41,090 bases of DNA from JBEICQ01 sp046297395 (GTDB lineage: Bacteria; Bacteroidota; Bacteroidia; UBA4408). The position numbers and the translations under genes are program-made. The notes under the pieces are model-generated. The model saw nothing but the letters and a program-made list of their open reading frames with translations. It was not told the DNA's origin and ran no database searches. The stretch is taken from NCBI GenBank assembly GCA_046297395.1, contig JBKCNM010000001.1:1-41090 (forward strand), in the 5' to 3' direction. Below, in pieces: positions 16,772 to 25,023 of the stretch; the stretch's first letter is position 1; each line of letters opens with the position of its first letter.

Positions 16772-17908
16772 ATGAAAAATTCATTCATCATTTTCTTCTG
16801 CGCATCGCTTATTTCCCAATTTTCTTTAGCCCAACCCATAGGAGGTTTAGAAAACATCATCGTTGAAAAATTTTATATCAGCGAACCCAATGATACCCTG
16901 GCGAATGCTGATGGTGGAGTATTGCCTATAGGATCTGTTACCTATAGAATTTATGTAGACATGCTCCCCGGCTATGTATTTCAGGCGGCCTATGGAGTAC
17001 CTCCTACTGGTACTCATCCCGGGCATGAACTGCGTTTTGAAACCACCACAGGTTTTTTCAACAACACCGATAGGGGAAATACAACCCCAACTTACACCAA
17101 AAACCACACACGCCTAAATACCGTGATGCTCGACTCCTGGTTCTCAGTGGGTGCTGCCTGTGCCGGATATTACGGAATAGAAAAATCTGCAGATAACGGA
17201 GTGAATACGACTGTGAATAATTTTACCCCACAAATTTTACAATCACAGAACCCTCAGGCCGGCATTCCATTAACGCAGGAGGATGGTTTGCTTGTCGGCA
17301 ATCCGCTTACCGTCACTTTTGTAGGCATACCTACTCCACTATTGGACATGTTCAACAACACGAATCCTATAAATCCCGGTGGAATGGTATTCTCCATTGA
17401 CAATGGTTCATGGGCATCACTGAATGGTTCTATGGGTCCTGACTCTCTCAGCAACAAGGTGCTGATTGCGCAAATAACCACTAACGGAGTATTTTCTTTC
17501 AAGCTCAATCTCCAAATCAGAAGTGCAAACAATGTGGTAGAAAATTATGTGGCCGAAAATCCCGTTGGAAATGAAGTACAGCATCCTGCATTGATTTACA
17601 ACTCTTCATTACTTACCTCCTTTGATCAAATAAGCAAGTGGAACTCCTTGATTTCAGTTTATCCCAATCCTGCCTCCGATATAGTAAATATCCAGTTTCC
17701 TGCCTGCGAACACAGACATTCTGACACAGGTAATTTCATTAGCATTCATGGGATAGGGGGAAACGAAATCAGCAGGACGAATCTCACATCACTCTCCGAA
17801 AAAGCCAGCACTGAGCAGGTTGATATGAGTAATTTGCTACCCGGTGTTTATTTCCTACGCATGGGCATCAATGGTACCATGGTAACTCGGAAACTAATCC
17901 GCAACTAA
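16772..17908 (+). CDS. GLENI-family secreted protein B with T9SS sorting domain
   Basis: A 378-residue exported protein and tandem paralogue of protein A. The signal peptide ends at about residue 21 (FSLAQ), followed by GGLENIIVEKFYIS, GGVLPIGSVTYRIYVDMLPG, FSIDNGSWASLNGSMG and VLIAQITTNGVFSFKLN in the same order as in A. The last 85 residues are a type A T9SS domain (VYPNPASDIVNI, then LLPGVYFLRM). It is the first gene of a four-gene unit (B, TonB receptor, C, FISUMP lipoprotein), with the receptor starting 17 bp after its stop. It is probably cell-surface attached or released. Its molecular function is unknown; a ligand-capturing role with the receptor is a guess from context. Confidence 0.88.
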   Translation: MKNSFIIFFCASLISQFSLAQPIGGLENIIVEKFYISEPNDTLANADGGVLPIGSVTYRIYVDMLPGYVFQAAYGVPPTGTHPGHELRFETTTGFFNNTDRGNTTPTYTKNHTRLNTVMLDSWFSVGAACAGYYGIEKSADNGVNTTVNNFTPQILQSQNPQAGIPLTQEDGLLVGNPLTVTFVGIPTPLLDMFNNTNPINPGGMVFSIDNGSWASLNGSMGPDSLSNKVLIAQITTNGVFSFKLNLQIRSANNVVENYVAENPVGNEVQHPALIYNSSLLTSFDQISKWNSLISVYPNPASDIVNIQFPACEHRHSDTGNFISIHGIGGNEISRTNLTSLSEKASTEQVDMSNLLPGVYFLRMGINGTMVTRKLIRN

Positions 17909-17925
17909 ATTTTGTTGCGTATCAA

Positions 17926-20900
17926 ATGCGGTTCTGTAACTTATTTGTACTCCTCTTTTTATGCATAGTCCCGGTTATCAGCCTCAGGGCACAACCCACT
18001 TTTTTGGTAAAAGGAAAGGTGACCGATCCCATGGGAGAGCCGGTGATTGGAGCAGTAGTAAAACTGAAGGAATTTCCTGAAATAGCTGTAGCCACGGACT
18101 TTGACGGAAACTATGTGCTCAAAGTAAAAAACGCAGGCACTTATACCTTGCAGGTAAGCATGATGAGTTTTTCCGGATATGAAAAAACCATTACACTCAA
18201 CAATGCAAAAGAGGTTGTAATTGTAAACGCAGACCTGCAGGATGCGGCAAAAGAAATAAAAACCGTGGTGATTGAAGCCAAGCAGGAAAAAGCCAAAGAT
18301 TATTACTTTGATAAACTCAAACGCAATTCGGTAACCACCTTTGATTTTATCTCTTCAGAGGTACTAAAAAGAACAGGAGATGCCAATGTGGGAACAGCCG
18401 TAGCAAGGATTCCGGGGATTTCCACCAATGGCAATTTTTTTACGGTGAGAGGTATCGGAGACCGTTACATCAGAACCTCCATAAACGGCTACAAAATCCC
18501 AACACTCGATCCTTTTACCAACAACTTCAGACTTGATATTTTCCCGGCTTCACTCGTTGATAACATTGTGGTAAACAAATCTGTGAGTGCCGATTTACCC
18601 GCCGACTGGGCCGGCGCATACATTTCTGTAGAAACCAAAGATTTTCCTGATAATCTCGTGGTTCAAGTAGAAACACAAATAGGCTTTAATGCCAATACCA
18701 CAGGGAAAAACATCCTGAGTGCAAACCGCAGCAAAACAGATTGGCTGGGTTTCGATAACACCTTCAGGGAATACAATCATCAGGCCTTTACTGAGGTGAA
18801 TGACGATCCAACTTTTTATCAACAAATGAAAGGACTGGGCCTGGAAGGATATTACCAGAGTCTTGGCGTATCAGATAAAACCAAGTGGAATACCGATCTT
18901 GAAAAACTTGGATATGTGCAATTAGGACTGCTAAAAAAAGCAGATTTCAACAATACTGATGCACTTACAAAAGCAAGAGACGCTTACAAGGAAGGGAAGT
19001 ATTATGACAAAGCCTTTACCAATATCAACAATGAAGCAGTAAAGCAGGCACAGGCTATACCAACCAATTTCGATCTCAGATACAGGACTGCACCCCCGGC
19101 GCTTTCACAGTCATTTACATTAGGCAACACCAGCCTTCTTGGCCACGGAAGACAGCTGGGATGGCTTATTGCAGGTAAGTACAGCGCAAACATCCAGTAC
19201 GATCCGTATTCGTTATTGCGAAGAGTAGCCATTGATGCCAATAATGAAAAAGCCATCTCTTTTAATTCCGAACAGGAGCTTGCCAGGGAAAACAATTCGT
19301 GGAGCACGCTATTTAATGTTTCCTACAAAGCAGGAGAGAATCACACAATCTCTTATTTGTTCATGCCCAACATCACAGGCAGCCTCAGATTGAGAAGTGG
19401 AATAGATACACTGGGAGACCAGTTTAACAGATACAACCGCGATCAGTTTTATGAAAGCAGGAAAGTGTTGGTACACCAGTTAAATTACAAATGGTTTATC
19501 CCTTCGCTCAAAGTAAGAATAGATGCAGGTGCGTCCGCTACATTTGGAAAAAGCAATGCGCCTGATTTCAAACGCCTGAGATTTACTGAGGAGAAAGTCC
19601 TCAAGCAATATCTGCTCGGCCCCGATGGTGCTGCAAAATTTTATAGATACCTTGAAGAAAATGCTTATGATTTTCGGATCAATGCTGAAAGGCCGGTGTT
19701 TGAAAAAGAAGGACTCTCCAGAAAAATAAAAATTGGTTCCAGCTACTCTCTTCAAACACGAGATTATAACCAGTATAACTATACCATGGTTTTCGGAACA
19801 GGTGCACCGGGCTTGAAACAACTTGATATAAATCGTTTCGACGATTTCTTCAGTCCAGATGCATTTGGTATCATGCCCGATTTTTTGGGGCAGATAAGTG
19901 TTCCCATTCGGTATAACAGGGATGACCTATCGAGCAACCGCACCACAGGATTTCAAAAAGTATGGGCAGGATATGCTTCACTCGATTTTTCGGTGAACAA
20001 AAGATTACGGTTCTATGGTGGATTAAGGGCTGAACAAGTAAAGTTAAATTCAGATGTATTTAAATACGATTCGCTCGCTTATGCCTTTAACGATCCAAGA
20101 AGATTCGAAATACCGGGCGATTTCTTTCTGGTAAACCCCGGAAAAATAGAGGCCTTAGAGTTGTTTCCATCTGCCAGTGTCATTTATAAATTTTATACTC
20201 CCGAAAGTGGAGCAGTAAGCGACATCAGATTGAATTACGGAAGATCTACAGCCAGGCCCTCCATCAGAGAAATGTCGGAAACATTCGTTTACGATTTTGA
20301 ACTGCAGGCAAATGTTTTTGGTAATTCAAACCTAAAACCCGTATATATCCAAAATATAGATGTAAGACTTGAACACTTCTTTGCGAACAATGATTTTATT
20401 ACACTCAGTCTTTTCCGCAAAGATTTGGTAAATCATATTGAGATGACCCAGAGCGGGCCGGGATTTACCTGGCAAAATGCCGACAAAAGTTTTGTAACAG
20501 GAATCGAATGGGATGCAAAATTCACCTTGTTTAAAAACTTAGAATTCAGAAACAATTTCAGTTTCATTAAATCGGAAACCAATTTAATACAAAACCTGTT
20601 CTTGATTTCCGGCGGACAAAAAGTGTTTCAACCTATTGATACAGTGAGAAGGGTCATGTTTGGACAGGCACCCTATGTAGTGAATCTGATGATGACATAC
20701 ACCTTGCCAAAATTAAAAACTGTGTTAAGTGCTTCATACAATCTTCAGGGCAAAAGGCTCGTCATCAGCTCTGAACAACCCAGCATTTTGCCTGATGTAT
20801 ATGAAATGCCAAGGCATCTGCTGGATGCAAGAATCATGCAACCTTTTGGAAAACACTACCAGGTTTCCGTTTCTGCGAGAGACATCCTGAACGCCCCGGT

Positions 20901-20997
20901 ACTCAGGGAATATATTTTTCCTGATGGCAGCAAAGACACCTTTGATGTATTTACTCCAAGAAGCTTTTACTTCGTAACCTTTACCTACAAATTGTAA
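17926..20997 (+). CDS. TonB-dependent outer-membrane receptor with CarboxypepD_reg-like domain
   Basis: A 1023-residue outer-membrane receptor. The signal peptide covers about 1-23. A carboxypeptidase-regulatory-like beta-sandwich follows at about 24-105 (VKGKVTDPMGEPVIGAVVKL, then FDGNYVLKV). The plug domain (about 130-250) contains VGTAVARIPGIS, FTVRGIGDRYI and VDNIVVNKSVSADLP. The beta-barrel runs to a C-terminal YFVTFTYKL ending in the usual aromatic/hydrophobic pattern. Such receptors import large or scarce ligands using TonB-ExbBD energy. No SusD partner follows; the next gene (paralogue C) starts within its stop codon (TAATG). The ligand is unknown; a phosphorus compound is inferred only from the upstream Pho-box-like promoter. 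Confidence 0.92.
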   Translation: MRFCNLFVLLFLCIVPVISLRAQPTFLVKGKVTDPMGEPVIGAVVKLKEFPEIAVATDFDGNYVLKVKNAGTYTLQVSMMSFSGYEKTITLNNAKEVVIVNADLQDAAKEIKTVVIEAKQEKAKDYYFDKLKRNSVTTFDFISSEVLKRTGDANVGTAVARIPGISTNGNFFTVRGIGDRYIRTSINGYKIPTLDPFTNNFRLDIFPASLVDNIVVNKSVSADLPADWAGAYISVETKDFPDNLVVQVETQIGFNANTTGKNILSANRSKTDWLGFDNTFREYNHQAFTEVNDDPTFYQQMKGLGLEGYYQSLGVSDKTKWNTDLEKLGYVQLGLLKKADFNNTDALTKARDAYKEGKYYDKAFTNINNEAVKQAQAIPTNFDLRYRTAPPALSQSFTLGNTSLLGHGRQLGWLIAGKYSANIQYDPYSLLRRVAIDANNEKAISFNSEQELARENNSWSTLFNVSYKAGENHTISYLFMPNITGSLRLRSGIDTLGDQFNRYNRDQFYESRKVLVHQLNYKWFIPSLKVRIDAGASATFGKSNAPDFKRLRFTEEKVLKQYLLGPDGAAKFYRYLEENAYDFRINAERPVFEKEGLSRKIKIGSSYSLQTRDYNQYNYTMVFGTGAPGLKQLDINRFDDFFSPDAFGIMPDFLGQISVPIRYNRDDLSSNRTTGFQKVWAGYASLDFSVNKRLRFYGGLRAEQVKLNSDVFKYDSLAYAFNDPRRFEIPGDFFLVNPGKIEALELFPSASVIYKFYTPESGAVSDIRLNYGRSTARPSIREMSETFVYDFELQANVFGNSNLKPVYIQNIDVRLEHFFANNDFITLSLFRKDLVNHIEMTQSGPGFTWQNADKSFVTGIEWDAKFTLFKNLEFRNNFSFIKSETNLIQNLFLISGGQKVFQPIDTVRRVMFGQAPYVVNLMMTYTLPKLKTVLSASYNLQGKRLVISSEQPSILPDVYEMPRHLLDARIMQPFGKHYQVSVSARDILNAPVLREYIFPDGSKDTFDVFTPRSFYFVTFTYKL

Positions 20998-22352
20998 TGA
21001 AGCATAAAACCGGAAATCTTCTGACCTTACTTGTTGTGCTCATTTTCATAGGCATGCAAGATGCCCATGCACAGCTTGAAAAAATCATTGTAGAAACCTA
21101 TTATGTTTCTGACGCAAATGATGCAAGTGATACAATTGGTGGTGGCATTGCACCCGGAACTAAAACCTACAGGATATATGCCGACATGAAGCCCGGCTCC
21201 AAACTCAAAAAGATATTCGGTAATGCTCAGCACAACATCAAAATATCTTCTACTGCTCCATTTTTTAATAATGTTTCCTACGGCAAAACATTCGGTTATG
21301 AAAATACCTCATCAAGATTGAGAAAAAATACCACTGCCCTTGATACTTACATCACCCTTGGTAAAGCCTGCCAGTATGGTACGCAAACCTTACATGGCAT
21401 CCCCAAAATAGCAGATACCGATGGATCAATTATTGGTGGAGCAAACAATGATGGAGGTAGCCAAAATGTATCCACCGGATTGCTTATTCATCAGGCATCG
21501 GAAGCAGGAAGGCCATTAACCGAAGCAGACGGACTTATGCCGGGTGCAACAGTGGGTTCCTATTCTCATGTTGGCATTATAGATATGATCAGCCAAAATG
21601 ACTCCACTATTTTTGGCTCGCTTGTTCCAAGAAATACTTTTGAGTCGAACAACATGCTTCTTCAAAATTCCTCAGGCATTGAGGGTGCAAAAGCAGACTC
21701 GAATCAGGTCTTGCTCTTTCAGCTAACCACAATCGGTGAAATCACCTTTAAACTGAATTTGGAAATTGAGTATATGTTCAACAATTCCATGACCACCTTT
21801 AGTTATGTTTCCGACTCGGTGGTGGCTGCAAATGCAGGCTTCGAAAAATTCAGTCCCTTTCTGAGTTATCCTTTTGCGTGTGGATGTCTCAACAAGGATT
21901 ACCTTGAATACAACGAGCGATATGCCTGCAACTTTAATGATTCCTGCAAAACAAAAATTGTGCTGGGTTGTACAGACAAGAATGCCTGCAATTATGACCC
22001 AAATGCAAATTTTAATGTACCCTCATTGTGCTGTTATCCCGGAGATTGCAATGACAGACCTATTGAAACAGTGTGTCCGCAATACAATCCATTGGATGTT
22101 TTCTATCTTTTTCCCAATCCATGCACCGACATCCTCACGGTTTCATTTGCCAGCCAAAAAGTATCGAACATCAACTTCTATATTCAGGACTTTACAGGCA
22201 ATACACTTAAGACAACACCTGCTTCGGTAACCGCAGGCAAAGTAAATGAGCTGAATTGGGATGTAAGAGACCTGAATCCGGGGATTTATTTTTTTCAGAC
22301 CCAGATTGAAAACACAATTTACCGTAAACGATTCATTAAAATAAATCCATGA
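20997..22352 (+). CDS. GLENI-family secreted protein C with Cys-rich repeats and T9SS domain
   Basis: A 451-residue exported protein translationally coupled to the TonB receptor by a one-base TAATG overlap. The mature N-terminus (AQLEKIIVETYYVS, GGGIAPGTKTYRIYADMKPG) is the most divergent of the four family members. Residues about 298-365 are cysteine-rich and carry ACN-type repeats (RYACNFNDSC; GCTDKNACNYDPNAN; LCCYPGDC), a module often seen in secreted Bacteroidota proteins and of unknown role. The last 80 residues are a T9SS type A domain (LFPNPCTDILTV, then LNPGIYFFQTQ). The coupling suggests it works with the receptor at the cell surface. Confidence 0.86.
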   Translation: MKHKTGNLLTLLVVLIFIGMQDAHAQLEKIIVETYYVSDANDASDTIGGGIAPGTKTYRIYADMKPGSKLKKIFGNAQHNIKISSTAPFFNNVSYGKTFGYENTSSRLRKNTTALDTYITLGKACQYGTQTLHGIPKIADTDGSIIGGANNDGGSQNVSTGLLIHQASEAGRPLTEADGLMPGATVGSYSHVGIIDMISQNDSTIFGSLVPRNTFESNNMLLQNSSGIEGAKADSNQVLLFQLTTIGEITFKLNLEIEYMFNNSMTTFSYVSDSVVAANAGFEKFSPFLSYPFACGCLNKDYLEYNERYACNFNDSCKTKIVLGCTDKNACNYDPNANFNVPSLCCYPGDCNDRPIETVCPQYNPLDVFYLFPNPCTDILTVSFASQKVSNINFYIQDFTGNTLKTTPASVTAGKVNELNWDVRDLNPGIYFFQTQIENTIYRKRFIKINP

Positions 22353-23077
22353 AAGTAAGTATCCGATTGGTTTTGTTTTTGCTTCTGAGTGGCTTCTTTT
22401 TCGGTATGGCATTGGTATCATGCAAAAAAAAGGAAACTGCTTTGGTAAAAACATTGCCTACAGATAGCATCAAAGATGTTGACGGAAATTACATCAGTAT
22501 CATAAAAATTGGTGAACAGTGGTGGACCGCCGAGGATTTGGCTGTGAAAAAATACCGTGACAATACACCCATCAATGTATTAGATGTTCCCAGCAAATGG
22601 CAAAATGGAAATGACGGATACAGACAAGGACTAAACAATACTTCCGGATACTTTTATAATCTCAAAGCCATTCTTCATCCATCCGGACTTGCCCCGGCAG
22701 GATGGCATGTGGCTACAGAAGAAGATTGGAAAAAACTTGAAACCCATCTAGGATGCCCCCTCTCAGAATTGGAAAAAAATGGTTGGAGGGCACATGGATT
22801 GGCAGCTAAACTAAAAATATCATCCCCTGAGGGATGGACAAGATATGGCGATGTTTGGTCAGAAAATGAATCCGGGTTTGGTGCCACGGCAAGCGGAGTG
22901 ATTCTGCCCAATGGAAATTCGGCTGAGGGAGGAGTGAACAGAATGGGATTCTGGTGGGCATTGGAAACAACTGATTCTACCTGCTATTATCGCTACATGG
23001 ACTATAAGAACAATTCCATTTTCAGAGAAAAAACAAATGCCCGATATGGCATGTGTGTAAGGTGCGTGAAAGATTAA
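22349..23077 (+). CDS. FISUMP-domain lipoprotein
   Basis: A 242-residue lipoprotein. The signal peptide ends in a lipobox, LVSC, with Cys25 as the acylated residue, followed by Lys. The body is a FISUMP (Fibrobacter succinogenes major paralogous) domain, recognised by VDGNYISIIKIGEQWWTAEDL, GYFYNLKA, APAGWHVATEEDWKKLE and YGMCVRCVKD. The domain is common in exported Bacteroidota and Fibrobacteres proteins; its function is not established. It overlaps paralogue C by ATGA and is the last gene of the unit. In this position it could be the surface lipoprotein partner that a SusD would otherwise be, but that is inference. Confidence 0.88.
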   Translation: MKVSIRLVLFLLLSGFFFGMALVSCKKKETALVKTLPTDSIKDVDGNYISIIKIGEQWWTAEDLAVKKYRDNTPINVLDVPSKWQNGNDGYRQGLNNTSGYFYNLKAILHPSGLAPAGWHVATEEDWKKLETHLGCPLSELEKNGWRAHGLAAKLKISSPEGWTRYGDVWSENESGFGATASGVILPNGNSAEGGVNRMGFWWALETTDSTCYYRYMDYKNNSIFREKTNARYGMCVRCVKD

Positions 23078-23087
23078 AACACCCTTT

Positions 23088-23128
23088 AAAAATGGCCTTT
23101 GTGCATGTCATGCGCAAAATGGATTTTA
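23088..23128 (+). terminator. Probable hairpin terminator after the FISUMP gene
   Basis: TTTGTGC (23098-23104) pairs with GCGCAAA (23112-23118), including one G-U pair. The stem is extended by AAAAT (23089-23093) with ATTTT (23123-23127) across a small internal loop, and a T-rich tail follows. It lies 11 bp after the stop. Confidence 0.5.
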
Positions 23129-23208
23129 TTACTCTCTGATATTTTTTCCACCATTTATTTTTTGCTCTCGTTTGATGATTATTTGTTTTACAACAATTTG
23201 ATAACATA

Positions 23209-23296
23209 CATAACCTTTTCTTAAAATACTTAATATAGAATTAAGAATAAGATAAATTAAAAGATGAGTGTTGTTAAAACCTCAGCATCAATTTTG
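23209..23296 (+). promoter_or_regulatory. Pho-box-like repeats, more degenerate (unit C)
   Basis: CTTAATAT (23229), ATTAAGAA (23240) and GATAAATT (23251) are 11 bp apart and in phase with a TTTG at 23293; the last expected slot (23262) does not match. A second pair in another phase, CATAACCT (23209) and CTTAAAAT (23220), matches the consensus better. The -7 candidate is CAATTTTG (23289-23296), 20 nt before the ATG. The region is very AT-rich, so chance matches are more likely here. Confidence 0.4.
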
Positions 23297-23316
23297 TGGC
23301 ACTCAAGAAACAAAAA

Positions 23317-25002
23317 ATGAAAAAAATTTCAACACTCGTTGCAGGGTTTATCCTTGCAGGATTCGGTGCCGGACTGGCACAATCCAACCTAGGCGCTGAT
23401 TGCGGTTGTCCTCCCGTTGCCTCACGCCCAACCGTTAACCTTGGTGATGCTGCCTACTCAGTACAAAGCGGAGCCAGTGAGGGCGATTTGATTGCCACAA
23501 ACACCATCCTCACTTGTGACAAAAACTGGCGTCTTCCCAAAAAGATTTATGTTCCTGCCGGCAAATCAATTACCATCCAACCCGGTACTGTTATCAAAGG
23601 AGATGATTTGAATGCTCCTGGTGCAGGTGCTGCATCAGCGCTTATTGTTTGCCGCGATGCAAAAATTTTTGCTTCCGGAACATCTACCTGTCCGATTGTA
23701 TTTACTACCGGAGGTGTGAATGGAGCAGGTGGTGATGCCCTTGATGGTACCTATCCACTATCCAATCGCGGAAGATGGGGAGGTTTGGTGATTCTTGGTA
23801 GAGCTACCAATAACCTTGTGTCGCCTACCAACAATTCCGGTATTGGTATTGCGGGTATTAGCGGTGTTGGATTTATTGAAGGTTATGGAAGCGCCGATAC
23901 AAGAATTTACCATGGCGGTAATGCTGCACAAGGTCAGGGACCTGTAGATGACAACGACAATTCCGGGATCCTCCGTTATGTATCTATCCGTCATGCCGGT
24001 GACATCATTGTTGCAGGTAACGAATTAAACGGTCTTACTTTAGGCTCAGTAGGCCGAGGTACTCAAATTGACCATGTAGAGGTTATCTCATGTGATGATG
24101 ATGCCTTCGAAATGTTTGGGGGTACCGTTAATCTCAAATATTGCGCTGCCTTGTATGGTGGTGATGATATGTTTGACTGGGATTTGGGATGGTCAGGAAA
24201 CACTCAGTTCTTCTTTGGTATGCATGCTGACTCTGTTACCACACCAATGGCAGACAATGGAATTGAAGCCGATGGTGATGACCAAAAATCAAATGCACTT
24301 CCCCGTTCACATCCAAAAATTTACAACTCTACCTTCATCGGTAATGGTAGAAAACTTGTTCCTTCGGCAGGTAACCAGGGAAGCGATAATACAGGAAATT
24401 GCGGAGCCAAAATGAAAGAAATTACCGAAGGTGAAATCTACAATTGCATCTTTGCAAAATTTTTCCGCGGTGTTGACTTTATTAAAAATCTTGGAACCAG
24501 AACAGGAACTATCGAGGCTTATCACAACTGGGTTAATGGACAAACCATCCTCAGCAACAATACATTTGTGGCTTGCGGAGCCGGTACGGGAGGTGCACTC
24601 ACAGTAGGCAACTCTACAGCCAATGTGATTGCAGCGGACAATACCCTTTTCAGCAGCGGAAATAATACCTCTGTAGCAAGTGTACCCGGAATGGATCTTA
24701 CCTACAACATCAATTTCAGCACCAACTCAGTGGTGGGTAATGACAAGTTTACCGTTGTACCCAGCAGCAACCTGAGCACGACAGCATCTGTTCCCGTTAA
24801 CAGCGGATTTTTTACACCTGCCAACTACCGTGGTGCTTTTGAAGCCGGTAAAAAATCATGGTTGTCTGATTGGTCTCTGCTGAATGTAATCTCATTTACA
24901 CCCGGCTTGGTAGCTTGTCCTACAGATATCAACCAGGATGGTATCACCAACAACACAGACTTTTTGCAATTGCTTGGTCAGTTTAACCAGAGCTGTCAAT
25001 AA
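23317..25002 (+). CDS. Secreted beta-helix protein with dockerin-like C-terminus
   Basis: A 561-residue exported protein. The start is taken at ATG 23317 (MKKISTLVAGFILAG), because the upstream GTG at 23296 overlaps the promoter. The signal peptide is followed by Cys-rich DCGCPPV, then a right-handed beta-helix-like region with the family phrases IQPGTVIKGDDL, RGRWGGLVILGRA, ILRYVSIRHAG, HVEVISCDDDAFEMFGGT and GGDDMFDWDLGW. The last 28 residues (CPTDINQDGITNNTDFLQLL) resemble one dockerin/EF-hand-like calcium motif. There is no T9SS type A domain, unlike most neighbours. Function is unknown; the family is common near TonB receptors. It is followed after 21 bp by the 1285-residue gene. Confidence 0.86.
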   Translation: MKKISTLVAGFILAGFGAGLAQSNLGADCGCPPVASRPTVNLGDAAYSVQSGASEGDLIATNTILTCDKNWRLPKKIYVPAGKSITIQPGTVIKGDDLNAPGAGAASALIVCRDAKIFASGTSTCPIVFTTGGVNGAGGDALDGTYPLSNRGRWGGLVILGRATNNLVSPTNNSGIGIAGISGVGFIEGYGSADTRIYHGGNAAQGQGPVDDNDNSGILRYVSIRHAGDIIVAGNELNGLTLGSVGRGTQIDHVEVISCDDDAFEMFGGTVNLKYCAALYGGDDMFDWDLGWSGNTQFFFGMHADSVTTPMADNGIEADGDDQKSNALPRSHPKIYNSTFIGNGRKLVPSAGNQGSDNTGNCGAKMKEITEGEIYNCIFAKFFRGVDFIKNLGTRTGTIEAYHNWVNGQTILSNNTFVACGAGTGGALTVGNSTANVIAADNTLFSSGNNTSVASVPGMDLTYNINFSTNSVVGNDKFTVVPSSNLSTTASVPVNSGFFTPANYRGAFEAGKKSWLSDWSLLNVISFTPGLVACPTDINQDGITNNTDFLQLLGQFNQSCQ

Positions 25003-25023
25003 TCCAACATAAAATAAAGGATT

